The notes beneath the pieces were generated by a model, which saw only the letters and a program-made list of their open reading frames with translations, was not told the DNA's origin and did no database searches. 64,000 bases of DNA, taken from Achromobacter sp. HZ34. Lineage in GTDB: Bacteria; Pseudomonadota; Gammaproteobacteria; Burkholderiales; Burkholderiaceae_B. Position numbers and translations under genes: made by a program. The DNA is taken from the NCBI RefSeq assembly GCF_002209485.1, contig NZ_NJIX01000010.1:1-64000 (forward strand), read 5' to 3'. Below are positions 14,750-22,536 of the stretch, piece by piece (the first letter of the stretch is position 1; every line of letters starts with the position of its first letter).

Positions 14750-15616
14750 ATGTCCGACACCGGAACCGAAGCCCTGCTCGCGCCGGCCGCACCTGCCGAT
14801 AACGCTGCTGCTGCCGCGGCGACCGATACTCCCAATCCTGCCACGCCGGCCCCCGCTGGGGAGAAGTGGTGGGGAGGATTCGAAGACGAGACCGTCCGTG
14901 GATTCGCCGAAACCAAGAACTGGAAATCGCCCCAGGACGCTGTGAAGTCCTACCAGAACCTGGAGAAGATCGTCGGCGCTAAGGCGAATGCCCTTGTGCT
15001 GCCGGGCGATGATGCAAATCAGGACGATTGGAACGCGTTCTACGACAAGGTAGGCCGCCCAGCAACGCCTGATGCCTACACTATCCCGGACACGCTGAAG
15101 GAAGACGAGGCGATGAAGGCTTTCCTGCCTGTCGCTCACCATCTCGGATTTACTGCCAAGCAGATGGAGGGTGTTACCCAGTTCCTCGCTTCCAATGCTG
15201 AGGCTAGCGCGGTGTCGTCCGCTGCAGCCATGTCCGCGAAAAGCGAGGAGGACATGGCTGCGCTTCGTGCTGAGCACCAGGGGATCAAGTTCGACGCCTT
15301 CATGGAACATAGCCGCCGTGCCATGCGCACGCTTGGCATGGGAAAAGAGGATCTGGTCAACCTCGAATCGAAGCTTGGTACCAAGGGCATGATGACGTTG
15401 CTTGGCAATATCGGGGCTAGCTACGGTGAAACGCCGTATATCGATGGAGAAGAACGTTCGAATGGCGTGATGTCGCCTGAGGCTGCGCGGATCGAGATTG
15501 ACCAGCTCCGTAAGGATCAAAACTGGATGAAAGCCTGGGCGCAGGGCGATTCTGACAAGGTGGCCAAGATGAACAAGTTGCACAAGTTCGCGTCCGGCAT
15601 CAAGGAATCAGCATGA
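14750..15616 (+). CDS. Capsid scaffold protein
   Basis: 288 residues. A disordered Ala/Pro/Asp-rich start (1-35) precedes KWWGGFEDETVRGFAETKNW and SPQDAVKSYQNLEKIVG, then a long helical region. This layout and position between portal and capsid is typical of podoviral scaffolding proteins that direct procapsid assembly. Start chosen at ATG 14750; the TTG two codons before is not needed. Confidence 0.8.
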   Translation: MSDTGTEALLAPAAPADNAAAAAATDTPNPATPAPAGEKWWGGFEDETVRGFAETKNWKSPQDAVKSYQNLEKIVGAKANALVLPGDDANQDDWNAFYDKVGRPATPDAYTIPDTLKEDEAMKAFLPVAHHLGFTAKQMEGVTQFLASNAEASAVSSAAAMSAKSEEDMAALRAEHQGIKFDAFMEHSRRAMRTLGMGKEDLVNLESKLGTKGMMTLLGNIGASYGETPYIDGEERSNGVMSPEAARIEIDQLRKDQNWMKAWAQGDSDKVAKMNKLHKFASGIKESA

Positions 15617-15804
15617 CACCTGAGGAGCTGCGACTGGAACTGCTGAAGTTGTGTCACCGACACGACAAGAGTGCGCAAGAAATAACGGCGAAGTGTAGCG
15701 AACTGGAAAAATTCGTTCTAGCATTTTATCCATTAGCAGAAAAATCTACCAAGCGTCGTAAACCAGCGGAAAAGGTCAACACCCCCGCTAGCTTGGTGGA
15801 ATAA
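15613..15804 (+). CDS. Hypothetical small protein before capsid gene (63 aa)
   Basis: Starts MTPEELRLELLKLCHRHDKS in an ATGA overlap with the scaffold gene. Helical with two Cys residues and a Lys-rich tail. Base composition after about 15670 is noticeably more A/T-rich than in the flanking structural genes. No family recognised. Confidence 0.55.
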   Translation: MTPEELRLELLKLCHRHDKSAQEITAKCSELEKFVLAFYPLAEKSTKRRKPAEKVNTPASLVE

Positions 15805-15903
15805 AACTGCGGCCCGCGGCGAGCTTATCGCCGTATGAGGGTCCCGGGTTCGGACAAGCCCTTCGAAAAAGTCGATTTCTTAACTTTTCCGGAGGGCATT
15901 TCC

Positions 15904-16800
15904 ATGTCCGATAATCTCACTGGTCTGTATGCACAGACTTACAAGGGCAACATCCAACTGTTGCTCCAGCAGCGCGGCTCCCGGCTGCGCGGTTCCGTAA
16001 CCGAAGACAGCGGCTACGTCGGCAACCAGGCTTCCCCGGTCGATCAGATCGGCAGTGTGGAGGCCGATCCCGTGACCGGCCGCCTCCAGCCGATCCAGGG
16101 CAAGGAATTGCCCAATGATCGCCGCTGGGTTTTCCCCAACGACTTCGATCTGCCGCTGTTTGTCGACACGTTCGACAAGCTGCGCCTGCTCGAAGACCCC
16201 ACCAGTTCGTACTCGGTTGCCGCCACCAACGGCATGGGCCGCAAGATCGATGACATCATCATCGGTGGCATCTTTGGCACGAACAAAACCGGCCAGAACG
16301 GCGCCACGTCCGTAGCGTTTCCTGCTGCGCAGCAGATCAGCGCCAGCCTGGGGGCCTCTGCTGCCACCGGCCTGAACGTCGCCAAGCTGAAGAAGGCGAT
16401 GGAACTGCTGCTGGCTGCCGAAGCCGACTTGGACAACGATCCGGTTTACCTGCCGATCAGCGCCAAGCAGAACACCGACCTGATGAACGAGATCCAAGTC
16501 ATCAACGGTGACTACTCGGCACTGGGCGCGACGGTGCGCGAAGGTCGGCTCATGAGCTTCATGGGCATCAACTTCCTGCATTCCGAGCGGCTGCCGGTCA
16601 ACGGTTCCGGATACCGGCGTCTGCCGCTGTATCTGAAGTCCGGCGTTCACCTGGCGATCTGGGGCGGAGCGACCACCGCGGACATCTCGCAGCGTAAGGA
16701 TCTGAAGGGCTTGCCCTATCAGATCTACCTGTGGATGACCATGGATGCAACGCGCCTGGAAGAAAAGAAGATCGTCGAAATCCCCTGCGCCGAAGCGTAA
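15904..16800 (+). CDS. Major capsid protein (BPP-1 Bbp17-like)
   Basis: 298 residues from ATG 15904 with the strong ribosome-binding sequence GGAGGG; upstream in-frame codons are not credible. The N-terminus MSDNLTGLYAQTYKGNIQLL and the later PNDFDLPLFVDTFDKLRLLEDP and IWGGATTADISQRKDLKGLP are those of the major capsid proteins of BPP-1-like podoviruses, which use a circularly permuted HK97-type fold. A cement-protein gene follows. Confidence 0.88.
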   Translation: MSDNLTGLYAQTYKGNIQLLLQQRGSRLRGSVTEDSGYVGNQASPVDQIGSVEADPVTGRLQPIQGKELPNDRRWVFPNDFDLPLFVDTFDKLRLLEDPTSSYSVAATNGMGRKIDDIIIGGIFGTNKTGQNGATSVAFPAAQQISASLGASAATGLNVAKLKKAMELLLAAEADLDNDPVYLPISAKQNTDLMNEIQVINGDYSALGATVREGRLMSFMGINFLHSERLPVNGSGYRRLPLYLKSGVHLAIWGGATTADISQRKDLKGLPYQIYLWMTMDATRLEEKKIVEIPCAEA

Positions 16801-16839
16801 TCGGCCAGCGTTCAACGAATCGCCCCAGGAGAAATCATC

Positions 16840-17346
16840 ATGGCAGTTGTTCAAGTCTCTTCCACGCCGGTTGCGAATGCGGACGCCAAGCCCGTCATCC
16901 GTAACTCGGCCAAGATCGCGGAGGGCAATGTCCTTTCGTCGATCGGTTCGGTGGCCATCGCCAACGGCGATTCCATCGGTTCGGTGTATCGCATGGTGCG
17001 CGTGCGCTCTGGTACCCGCATCGAGTCGCTGTCGCTGATCTGCGACGCAGTCACCAGCGCGGCGGCTGATGTGGGCCTGTACCAGACGGCGGCGCGCGGC
17101 GGCGCGGTGGTGGATGCGGATTTCTTCACCGCAGCCCAAACCATCGCCACCGCTTCGCAAGGCCTGCAAGTCGCGCACGGCAACATCCTCAAGGCAGGCA
17201 CGGCATCGCTGCGTCTGTACGAGGCGCTGGGCCTGACCAACGATCCCGGCATCGAGTACGACGTGGCCATCACGCTGACGGCAGCGGCAACTGCCGCCGG
17301 CAATGTGGCCGCGAAGTGCCTCTATGTGAACTCGGGTCCGGGTTGA
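16840..17346 (+). CDS. Bbp16-like capsid cement protein
   Basis: 168 residues; AGGAGA ribosome-binding site. The beta-rich sequence (GSVYRMVRVRSGTRIESLSL, ADVGLYQTAARGGAVVD) and position immediately after the capsid gene fit the Bbp16 cement protein of BPP-1, a jelly-roll dimer that stabilises the capsid at two-fold axes. An intrinsic terminator follows. Confidence 0.8.
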   Translation: MAVVQVSSTPVANADAKPVIRNSAKIAEGNVLSSIGSVAIANGDSIGSVYRMVRVRSGTRIESLSLICDAVTSAAADVGLYQTAARGGAVVDADFFTAAQTIATASQGLQVAHGNILKAGTASLRLYEALGLTNDPGIEYDVAITLTAAATAAGNVAAKCLYVNSGPG

Positions 17347-17357
17347 TGTAGATGTTC

Positions 17358-17382
17358 GCCCCGGCTTAGGCCGGGGCTTTTT
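17358..17382 (+). terminator. Terminator after the capsid/cement genes
   Basis: Perfect 8-bp stem GCCCCGGC / GCCGGGGC (17358-17365, 17370-17377) with a 4-base loop and five T residues. It should lower expression of the tail genes relative to the highly expressed capsid genes. Confidence 0.85.
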
Positions 17383-17404
17383 CGCTTATGCCGGAGAGAT
17401 AACC

Positions 17405-17620
17405 ATGGCCACCCGCCGATACAGCATCACCCCCAACAATCCCCCGTACAACGTCGTCGAAGCTGTGGGTTCCGCGACGGTTACCGGCCCCGTGGAACTG
17501 ACGGTCGACCTGGCCGCCGTCCTGCAAGGCAACACCGTAGCGATGGCTCGCCTGGTCGTACTGGAGCAACTCCAGAAGATCAAGGAGTACATCGAGCGCG
17601 GCAACTGGCCGCCGGCCTAA
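17405..17620 (+). CDS. Hypothetical structural-region protein (71 aa)
   Basis: Starts MATRRYSITPNNPPYNVVEA with GGAGAG upstream. Beta-strand-rich first half (VGSATVTGPVELTVDLAAV) and a C-terminal helix. Small virion proteins occur here in BPP-1-like phages; function unknown. Confidence 0.65.
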   Translation: MATRRYSITPNNPPYNVVEAVGSATVTGPVELTVDLAAVLQGNTVAMARLVVLEQLQKIKEYIERGNWPPA

Positions 17621-17630
17621 GGAGCGAGAC

Positions 17631-18014
17631 ATGCCCGATAAAGTCGTTCAGGCTGATGGCTCGGTCATCCCCATTGTCGCGGTTGCAGGCTCTGCTGGCG
17701 CTGGCGCGGCGCCCACGTCCGCCAATGCCACGCCCACCGTCGATGCCACGCTGACGCCTAAGGGTTACCAGCAGATCAGCAGCGCATCGCTGGCGACTGC
17801 ACAAGCCCTGACGCCGCCCGCCGGCTCCCGCGTGGCACTTATCCAGGCCGAGGCCCAAGCGATGCGCTGGCGTGACGATGGCACTGCGCCCACCGCCACG
17901 GTAGGAATGCTGGTTCCTGCCGGTGGATCCCTCGAATACAACGGCGATCTGACGGCTATCCGCTTGATTGCGGCCACGGCCGGCGCTATCGCCAACGTCA
18001 CGTATTACGCGTAG
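17631..18014 (+). CDS. Hypothetical virion protein, beta-sandwich-like (127 aa)
   Basis: Ala/Ser/Thr-rich start followed by YQQISSASLATAQALTPPAG and SRVALIQAEAQAMRWRDDGT, then SLEYNGDLTAIRLIAATAGA. This type of beta-rich domain is common in small head or tail decoration proteins of phages. No specific role can be assigned. Confidence 0.65.
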   Translation: MPDKVVQADGSVIPIVAVAGSAGAGAAPTSANATPTVDATLTPKGYQQISSASLATAQALTPPAGSRVALIQAEAQAMRWRDDGTAPTATVGMLVPAGGSLEYNGDLTAIRLIAATAGAIANVTYYA

Positions 18015-18016
18015 CC

Positions 18017-18292
18017 ATGCCGCGCATCCGATCTGGACCGGGCCCAATGTCTCAGCCGGCTGGCGCAGGCCAGTCGGTGACGGTGTCGGCGAGTCCCTTC
18101 ACCTACACGGCGACGCAGCCATCCCTGGCCATCATTTCCGGTGGTCTGGTGACGCTGATCGAGGTGGCCATGGATGGCATCACGTTCGTCTCCATCGGCA
18201 TTTTGTCCGGCCAGTTCGTGCTGCCCCGCGGCGCTCAGTTGCGCATCACCGCACCCGTCACGCGTCCGACTCTCATGGTGTACCCGCTATGA
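18017..18292 (+). CDS. Small protein sharing a module with the tail spike C-terminus (91 aa)
   Basis: Starts MPRIRSGPGPMSQPAGAGQS. Residues 19-80 contain VTVSASPFTYT, IISGG, DGITFVS and SGQFVLPRGAQLRIT, which line up with the last 75 residues of the tail spike at 29740-31764 (VTVTASPFTYT, IISGG, SGITFIR, SGSFVLNPGDAIQIS). The module is short and beta-rich. It may mediate attachment or trimerisation. The stop overlaps the tail tube A gene. Confidence 0.65.
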   Translation: MPRIRSGPGPMSQPAGAGQSVTVSASPFTYTATQPSLAIISGGLVTLIEVAMDGITFVSIGILSGQFVLPRGAQLRITAPVTRPTLMVYPL

Positions 18293-18894
18293 GCTCCATC
18301 ATCGAGATATGCAACCGCGCACTCACGAAACTGGGTGACAACCGCATCACGTCGCTGGCCGACAACACGAAGCCGGCGCGCACAATGTCGTCCCTCTACG
18401 ATTCGGTGCGCCGCAGTGAGATCCGAGCGCATCGGTGGTCTTTTTCCATGAAGCGGGCGCTGCTCCCCGCGCTTGCAGACGCGCCGGTATGGGGATTCCC
18501 CCGCCAGTTCCAGCTGCCCACCGACAACGTCAAGCTCGACCAACTGGGCGATTACTACGTCTGGTGGGGGCCGGTGTATCGCGGCTACACCTACCACTCC
18601 GATCATCTGTACGCCATCGAGGGAAACCGCATCCTGACCGATCTGCCGGCGCCGTTGCGTGTGCGATACGCCTACGACGTCCAGGATGTGAACCAGTTCG
18701 ATGCGAATTTCGTGGAGATGTTGGCCTGCAAGCTGGCAATGGAGGCCTGCGAAGACCTGACGCAGAGCGCGACGAAGTTTCAGCAGATGGCGACCGAGTA
18801 CGCCGACGCGCGCAATACGGCAGTGCGCACGAACGCCATTGAGCGGCCGCCCGAGCAGCTTGTCGAAAGCGAGTGGCTTCTGGTGAGGTTCTGA
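18289..18894 (+). CDS. Tail tubular protein A (T7 gp11-like)
   Basis: 201 residues starting MSSIIEICNRALTKLGDNRI, a characteristic beginning of podoviral tail tubular protein A, with YDSVRRSEIRAHRWSFSMKR and RVRYAYDVQDVNQFDANFVE. It forms the ring between portal and tail nozzle. ATG 18289 overlaps the upstream stop; its own stop overlaps the next start. Confidence 0.88.
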   Translation: MSSIIEICNRALTKLGDNRITSLADNTKPARTMSSLYDSVRRSEIRAHRWSFSMKRALLPALADAPVWGFPRQFQLPTDNVKLDQLGDYYVWWGPVYRGYTYHSDHLYAIEGNRILTDLPAPLRVRYAYDVQDVNQFDANFVEMLACKLAMEACEDLTQSATKFQQMATEYADARNTAVRTNAIERPPEQLVESEWLLVRF

Positions 18895-21191
18895 TGACCA
18901 AGGCCTCGCCCATCCTGTCCAGCTTCAACGGTGGTGAGTATTCGCCGCTGATGGAGGGGCGCACCGATTACGCGAAGTACCCGAAGGGCTTGCGCAAGGC
19001 GGTCAATTTCCTGGCTACAACGCAGGGCCCGGCGGTGCGCCGCGGCGGCATGCGCTTCGTGTCCGAGGTCAAGAACTCCGCGACACGGCCCTGGCTGATC
19101 AAGTTCCAGTTCAATGTCGAGCAGTCCTACGCGCTGGAGTTCGGCGAAGGCTACATCCGGTTCTATACCAACCACGGCCAGGTCATCAATGGCGCCGTGC
19201 CGTATGAAATCGCCTCGCCTTACGCGGTGGCAGACCTGACCAATACGGACGGCACGCTGGCGCTGCATTACGCGCAGTCGGCCGATGTGCTTTACCTTTT
19301 CCACGCGAAGTACCCGCCGCAGAAGCTGTCCCGGCTGGGCGCGCTGAATTGGACCATCGCGCCGGTCGACTTCAAGGGTGGACCATTCGACGACGAGAAC
19401 CTGGATAAGAACCTGTATATCTCGGTGGCGACCGGGCTGGGCAGCGTGCAGTCGAACTTCGACATCTTCACCGCCGACCACGTCGGGACGCTGCTGTACC
19501 TGGAGAGCAAGGACTATTCGGCGGTGCCGCCCTGGCAGCCTGGCAAGGTGATCGCGGCGACCGATCAGAACCCGTACGGCACGCTGCGCCGCGTTGATCA
19601 GCGCGTCTACATGTGCGTGACGGATCTGACCAACACCGAGGATCTGCCCATCATCACGGGCACACAGACGCTCACGCACACGTCCGGCAACGCCTGGGAC
19701 GGCGACGGCAACCCGGTGGCCAGCGTGGCCTATAAGGCGGGCGTCGAATGGCAGTTCATGCACCCGGGCTACGTGGTGCTGAAGATCACCGACATCATCA
19801 ACGCGCGCGCCGCGCACGTCACGATCCAATCGGATTGGGATGTGCCGGCCGACGTCATCAGCGATGACATCCCGGGTGGCACGTGGCGCTGGGCGGTGTC
19901 GCGCTGGTCGAACGCCAAGGGCTGGCCGGATCTGGTTACGTTCTTCCGTAATCGTCTGGTGGCGGCGCGCTCTGCAGATCAGGCCATCGATTTCTCGGTG
20001 GTGTCGGACTACCTGAATTTCCAGGACAAGGAATTCGGTGATGTCACGTCGGATATGGCCATCTCTGCGACCGTGGCAGCCGACCAGGAATACAACGCCC
20101 TGGCCTGGATGTCGTCGGCCGACCAACTGCTGATCGGCGGCGCCGGTGGCGAGTTCGCGTGCGGTGAGCAGACCACGAATGACGTGTTCGGCCCGGACAA
20201 CATCAAGATTTCCAAGCAGTCCGGGTATGGATCTCGCGGCATCGATGCCATCGCCGCGGGCAACACCATCCTGTACGTGCAGAAGGGTGGCCGGCAGTTG
20301 ATGGAAATGCAGTTCAACATCCAGTCCAACAACTTCGACTCCGACGACAAGTCGGTACCGGCCGAGCATCTGATGGTGGGCGGCCTGGTCCAGACGGCAT
20401 TCCAGAAGGAAACCGACAGCATCCTGTGGGCGCTGCGCAGCGACGGCGCGCTGCTGTCCTTCGCGTACAACCCCAAGCAGGATGTCTATGCCTGGATGCC
20501 GCAGCAGATCGGCGGCACAGGCGTGGTGGTCGAATCCATCCTGGTTCTGCCCGCGCCTACGCTGGACCGATCGGAGCTGTGGGCCATCGTCCGGCGCACG
20601 ATCGGGGGCCAGACGCGGCGCTACGTCGAATACATGGAACGGCCGTACCGCATCGGCGATACCCAGGCGTCGGGCTTCTATGTGGATGCCGGCCTGACGT
20701 ACAGCGGCGCGCCGGCGACGACGATTTCCGGCCTGAATCACCTGGAGGGGCAAACCGTCGACATCCTGAGCGACGGCGCCGTGCAGCCACAGCAGGTTGT
20801 CACCGCTGGAGCGGTCACGTTGCATTCCCCCGGATCGGTGGTGAACGTCGGCCTGCCGTGTCCTTGCCGGCTGGTTACCGAGCGGCTGGAAGCGGGAGCC
20901 ACCGATGGCACCGCCCAGGGCAAGACGAAGCGGATCATGAAGGTGGTGTTCCGCTTCGACAACAGCCTGGGAGGTGAATTCGGCCCGCAGGATGGTCCCT
21001 ACGACGATCTGTTTACGCGCTCTGGGAACGACCCCATGGATGCGCCGCCGCCGCTATTGACTGGCGACACGGAGCGGCTTTCCTTCCCATCTGGCTACGA
21101 CTTCAACGGCGTGATCGAGTACCGCAATGATCAGCCCGTACCAGTCACCGTGGTGGCCATCATGCCCCAGGTGGTAACTCAGGATAGCTGA
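18894..21191 (+). CDS. Tail tubular protein B (T7 gp12-like nozzle)
   Basis: 765 residues. It starts MTKASPILSSFNGGEYSPLM and carries GRTDYAKYPKGLRKAVNFLA, NRLVAARSADQAIDFSVVSD and ERLSFPSGYDFNGVIEYRN, all typical of the tail nozzle protein. Forms the distal DNA exit tube and carries the tail spikes. The start codon overlaps the previous stop (TGATG). Confidence 0.9.
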   Translation: MTKASPILSSFNGGEYSPLMEGRTDYAKYPKGLRKAVNFLATTQGPAVRRGGMRFVSEVKNSATRPWLIKFQFNVEQSYALEFGEGYIRFYTNHGQVINGAVPYEIASPYAVADLTNTDGTLALHYAQSADVLYLFHAKYPPQKLSRLGALNWTIAPVDFKGGPFDDENLDKNLYISVATGLGSVQSNFDIFTADHVGTLLYLESKDYSAVPPWQPGKVIAATDQNPYGTLRRVDQRVYMCVTDLTNTEDLPIITGTQTLTHTSGNAWDGDGNPVASVAYKAGVEWQFMHPGYVVLKITDIINARAAHVTIQSDWDVPADVISDDIPGGTWRWAVSRWSNAKGWPDLVTFFRNRLVAARSADQAIDFSVVSDYLNFQDKEFGDVTSDMAISATVAADQEYNALAWMSSADQLLIGGAGGEFACGEQTTNDVFGPDNIKISKQSGYGSRGIDAIAAGNTILYVQKGGRQLMEMQFNIQSNNFDSDDKSVPAEHLMVGGLVQTAFQKETDSILWALRSDGALLSFAYNPKQDVYAWMPQQIGGTGVVVESILVLPAPTLDRSELWAIVRRTIGGQTRRYVEYMERPYRIGDTQASGFYVDAGLTYSGAPATTISGLNHLEGQTVDILSDGAVQPQQVVTAGAVTLHSPGSVVNVGLPCPCRLVTERLEAGATDGTAQGKTKRIMKVVFRFDNSLGGEFGPQDGPYDDLFTRSGNDPMDAPPPLLTGDTERLSFPSGYDFNGVIEYRNDQPVPVTVVAIMPQVVTQDS

Positions 21192-22033
21192 TGCACACGA
21201 CCAAATTCGACCCCTCGCATCTGCTTGAAATGGATATCCAGCCGCACCAGGAGTGGACGCGTGCGGAGCAGGAAAGCGGCTACGGCAAGTTCCTGGCGGC
21301 CGGCGTGGCGGAAACCCTGTGGCATGACAACAAACCCATCGCCTGCTATGGCGGCGTCGTACTGTGGCCGGGCAACGGGGAGGTGTGGGCCATTCTTTCG
21401 CGTGGCATCGGCACGGCCATGACCGCGGTGGTCCGAGCGTTTCGGGCGCTGATCGAAGACAGCGTGCCGCGCCGGCTCCAGGCCTACGTCGATGCGGACT
21501 TCGAACCCGGCATTCGGCTGATGTTCCAACTTGGTTTTCAGGTTGAAGGCAAGGCCCGCGCGTACCTGGCGAACGGCCACGATGCATTCCTTTTCGCTCG
21601 CCTGGCCGACGATGCGCAGCCTCTCGCTGTCGTCGACACCTATGGCGACATGCCGGCGCTCGCCAAGATCATGCGCCTGGAATCGGAAATGGCGGTGCTC
21701 CCGCAACTCGACATCGAGCCGGTGCACCATTTCAGCAAGGGGATCTACGCGCGCGAGATAATCATCCCGGCCGGCGCGCTCATCGCTGGGAAGATGCACG
21801 CCACGGATCACCTGAACATTCTCTCCAAGGGCGAAATCTCGGTGCTGACAGAGAATGGCATCGAACGCCTGCGGGCGCCGGCCGTCATTCCCGCGCGCGC
21901 CGGGATGAAGCGGGTCGGCTATGCCCACGAGGAAACCGTATGGACGACGATCCACGGCACCGATGAAACCGACCTGGCGAAGCTGGAAGCCGAGTTGATC
22001 ATCCCCGCCGCCGCGCTGGAGGTGCTGCCATGA
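21191..22033 (+). CDS. GNAT-like (T7 gp13-type) virion protein with C-terminal cupin-like domain
   Basis: 280 residues. Residues 1-140 resemble the acetyltransferase-like fold of T7 gp13-type proteins (PIACYGGVVLWPGNGEVWAI, GFQVEGKARAYLANGHDAFL). Residues 165-270 form a separate beta-rich domain (GALIAGKMHATDHLNILSKG, EISVLTENGIERLRAPA, TTIHGTDETDLAKLE) of cupin type with His175 and His178 as candidate ligands. The fusion of the two is unusual. By position it belongs to the virion or its assembly. Confidence 0.7.
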   Translation: MHTTKFDPSHLLEMDIQPHQEWTRAEQESGYGKFLAAGVAETLWHDNKPIACYGGVVLWPGNGEVWAILSRGIGTAMTAVVRAFRALIEDSVPRRLQAYVDADFEPGIRLMFQLGFQVEGKARAYLANGHDAFLFARLADDAQPLAVVDTYGDMPALAKIMRLESEMAVLPQLDIEPVHHFSKGIYAREIIIPAGALIAGKMHATDHLNILSKGEISVLTENGIERLRAPAVIPARAGMKRVGYAHEETVWTTIHGTDETDLAKLEAELIIPAAALEVLP

Positions 22034-22536
22034 GCTGGATCGCCGTGGGCGTGGCCGCTGTCGCCGTCGTCGGATCAATCAAGAGTTCTCAGGACCAAGA
22101 AGCCCAGGCAGACGCCGCGCAGTCGACGAATCAGGCCAACGCTACCCAGCAACTGGCAAACATGCAAGCTGTCGAGGCGCAGGCCTCCGCTCAGGAAGAG
22201 GCACAGCGGCGCCAGTCTGGCGCGTACCTTGGAAAGCAACGCGCAGCGCTGGGAGATTCAGGGACCGGCTCTCTTGGCTCTGGCTCGAATTTCGATGTCG
22301 CGCGCCAGTCTGCGGTGAGCGCTGAACTGGACGCGCTGAATATCCGCTACGGCGGTGAACTGCGTGGCACGCAGTACCTGCAATCTGCCTACAACTATCA
22401 GGCCGGCGCGGACGCCGCTGGGGCCCAGGCTGCTCAGATTGGCTCCACGATGTACACATCTGCTGCGCTCGCTGGCGTGAGCAGCTATTCCAAATCATAT
22501 ACGGCCGGTCAACGCGTACCCACGGGGACTAAATAA
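22030..22536 (+). CDS. Internal virion protein, T7 gp14-like position
   Basis: 168 residues: hydrophobic start MSWIAVGVAAVAVVGSI, then an Ala/Gln-rich helical region (QDQEAQADAAQSTNQANATQ) and a Gly/Ser/Ala tail. Size, composition and position match the small internal ejection protein of T7-like phages that inserts into the outer membrane at infection. ATGA overlap with the previous gene. Confidence 0.7.
   Translation: MSWIAVGVAAVAVVGSIKSSQDQEAQADAAQSTNQANATQQLANMQAVEAQASAQEEAQRRQSGAYLGKQRAALGDSGTGSLGSGSNFDVARQSAVSAELDALNIRYGGELRGTQYLQSAYNYQAGADAAGAQAAQIGSTMYTSAALAGVSSYSKSYTAGQRVPTGTK

Noticed and set aside
18780-20825. A 681-codon leftward frame opposite tail tube B
   Set aside because: No motif and a very high Arg, His and Ala content as expected from antisense of GC-rich coding sequence; the rightward tail protein is certain.
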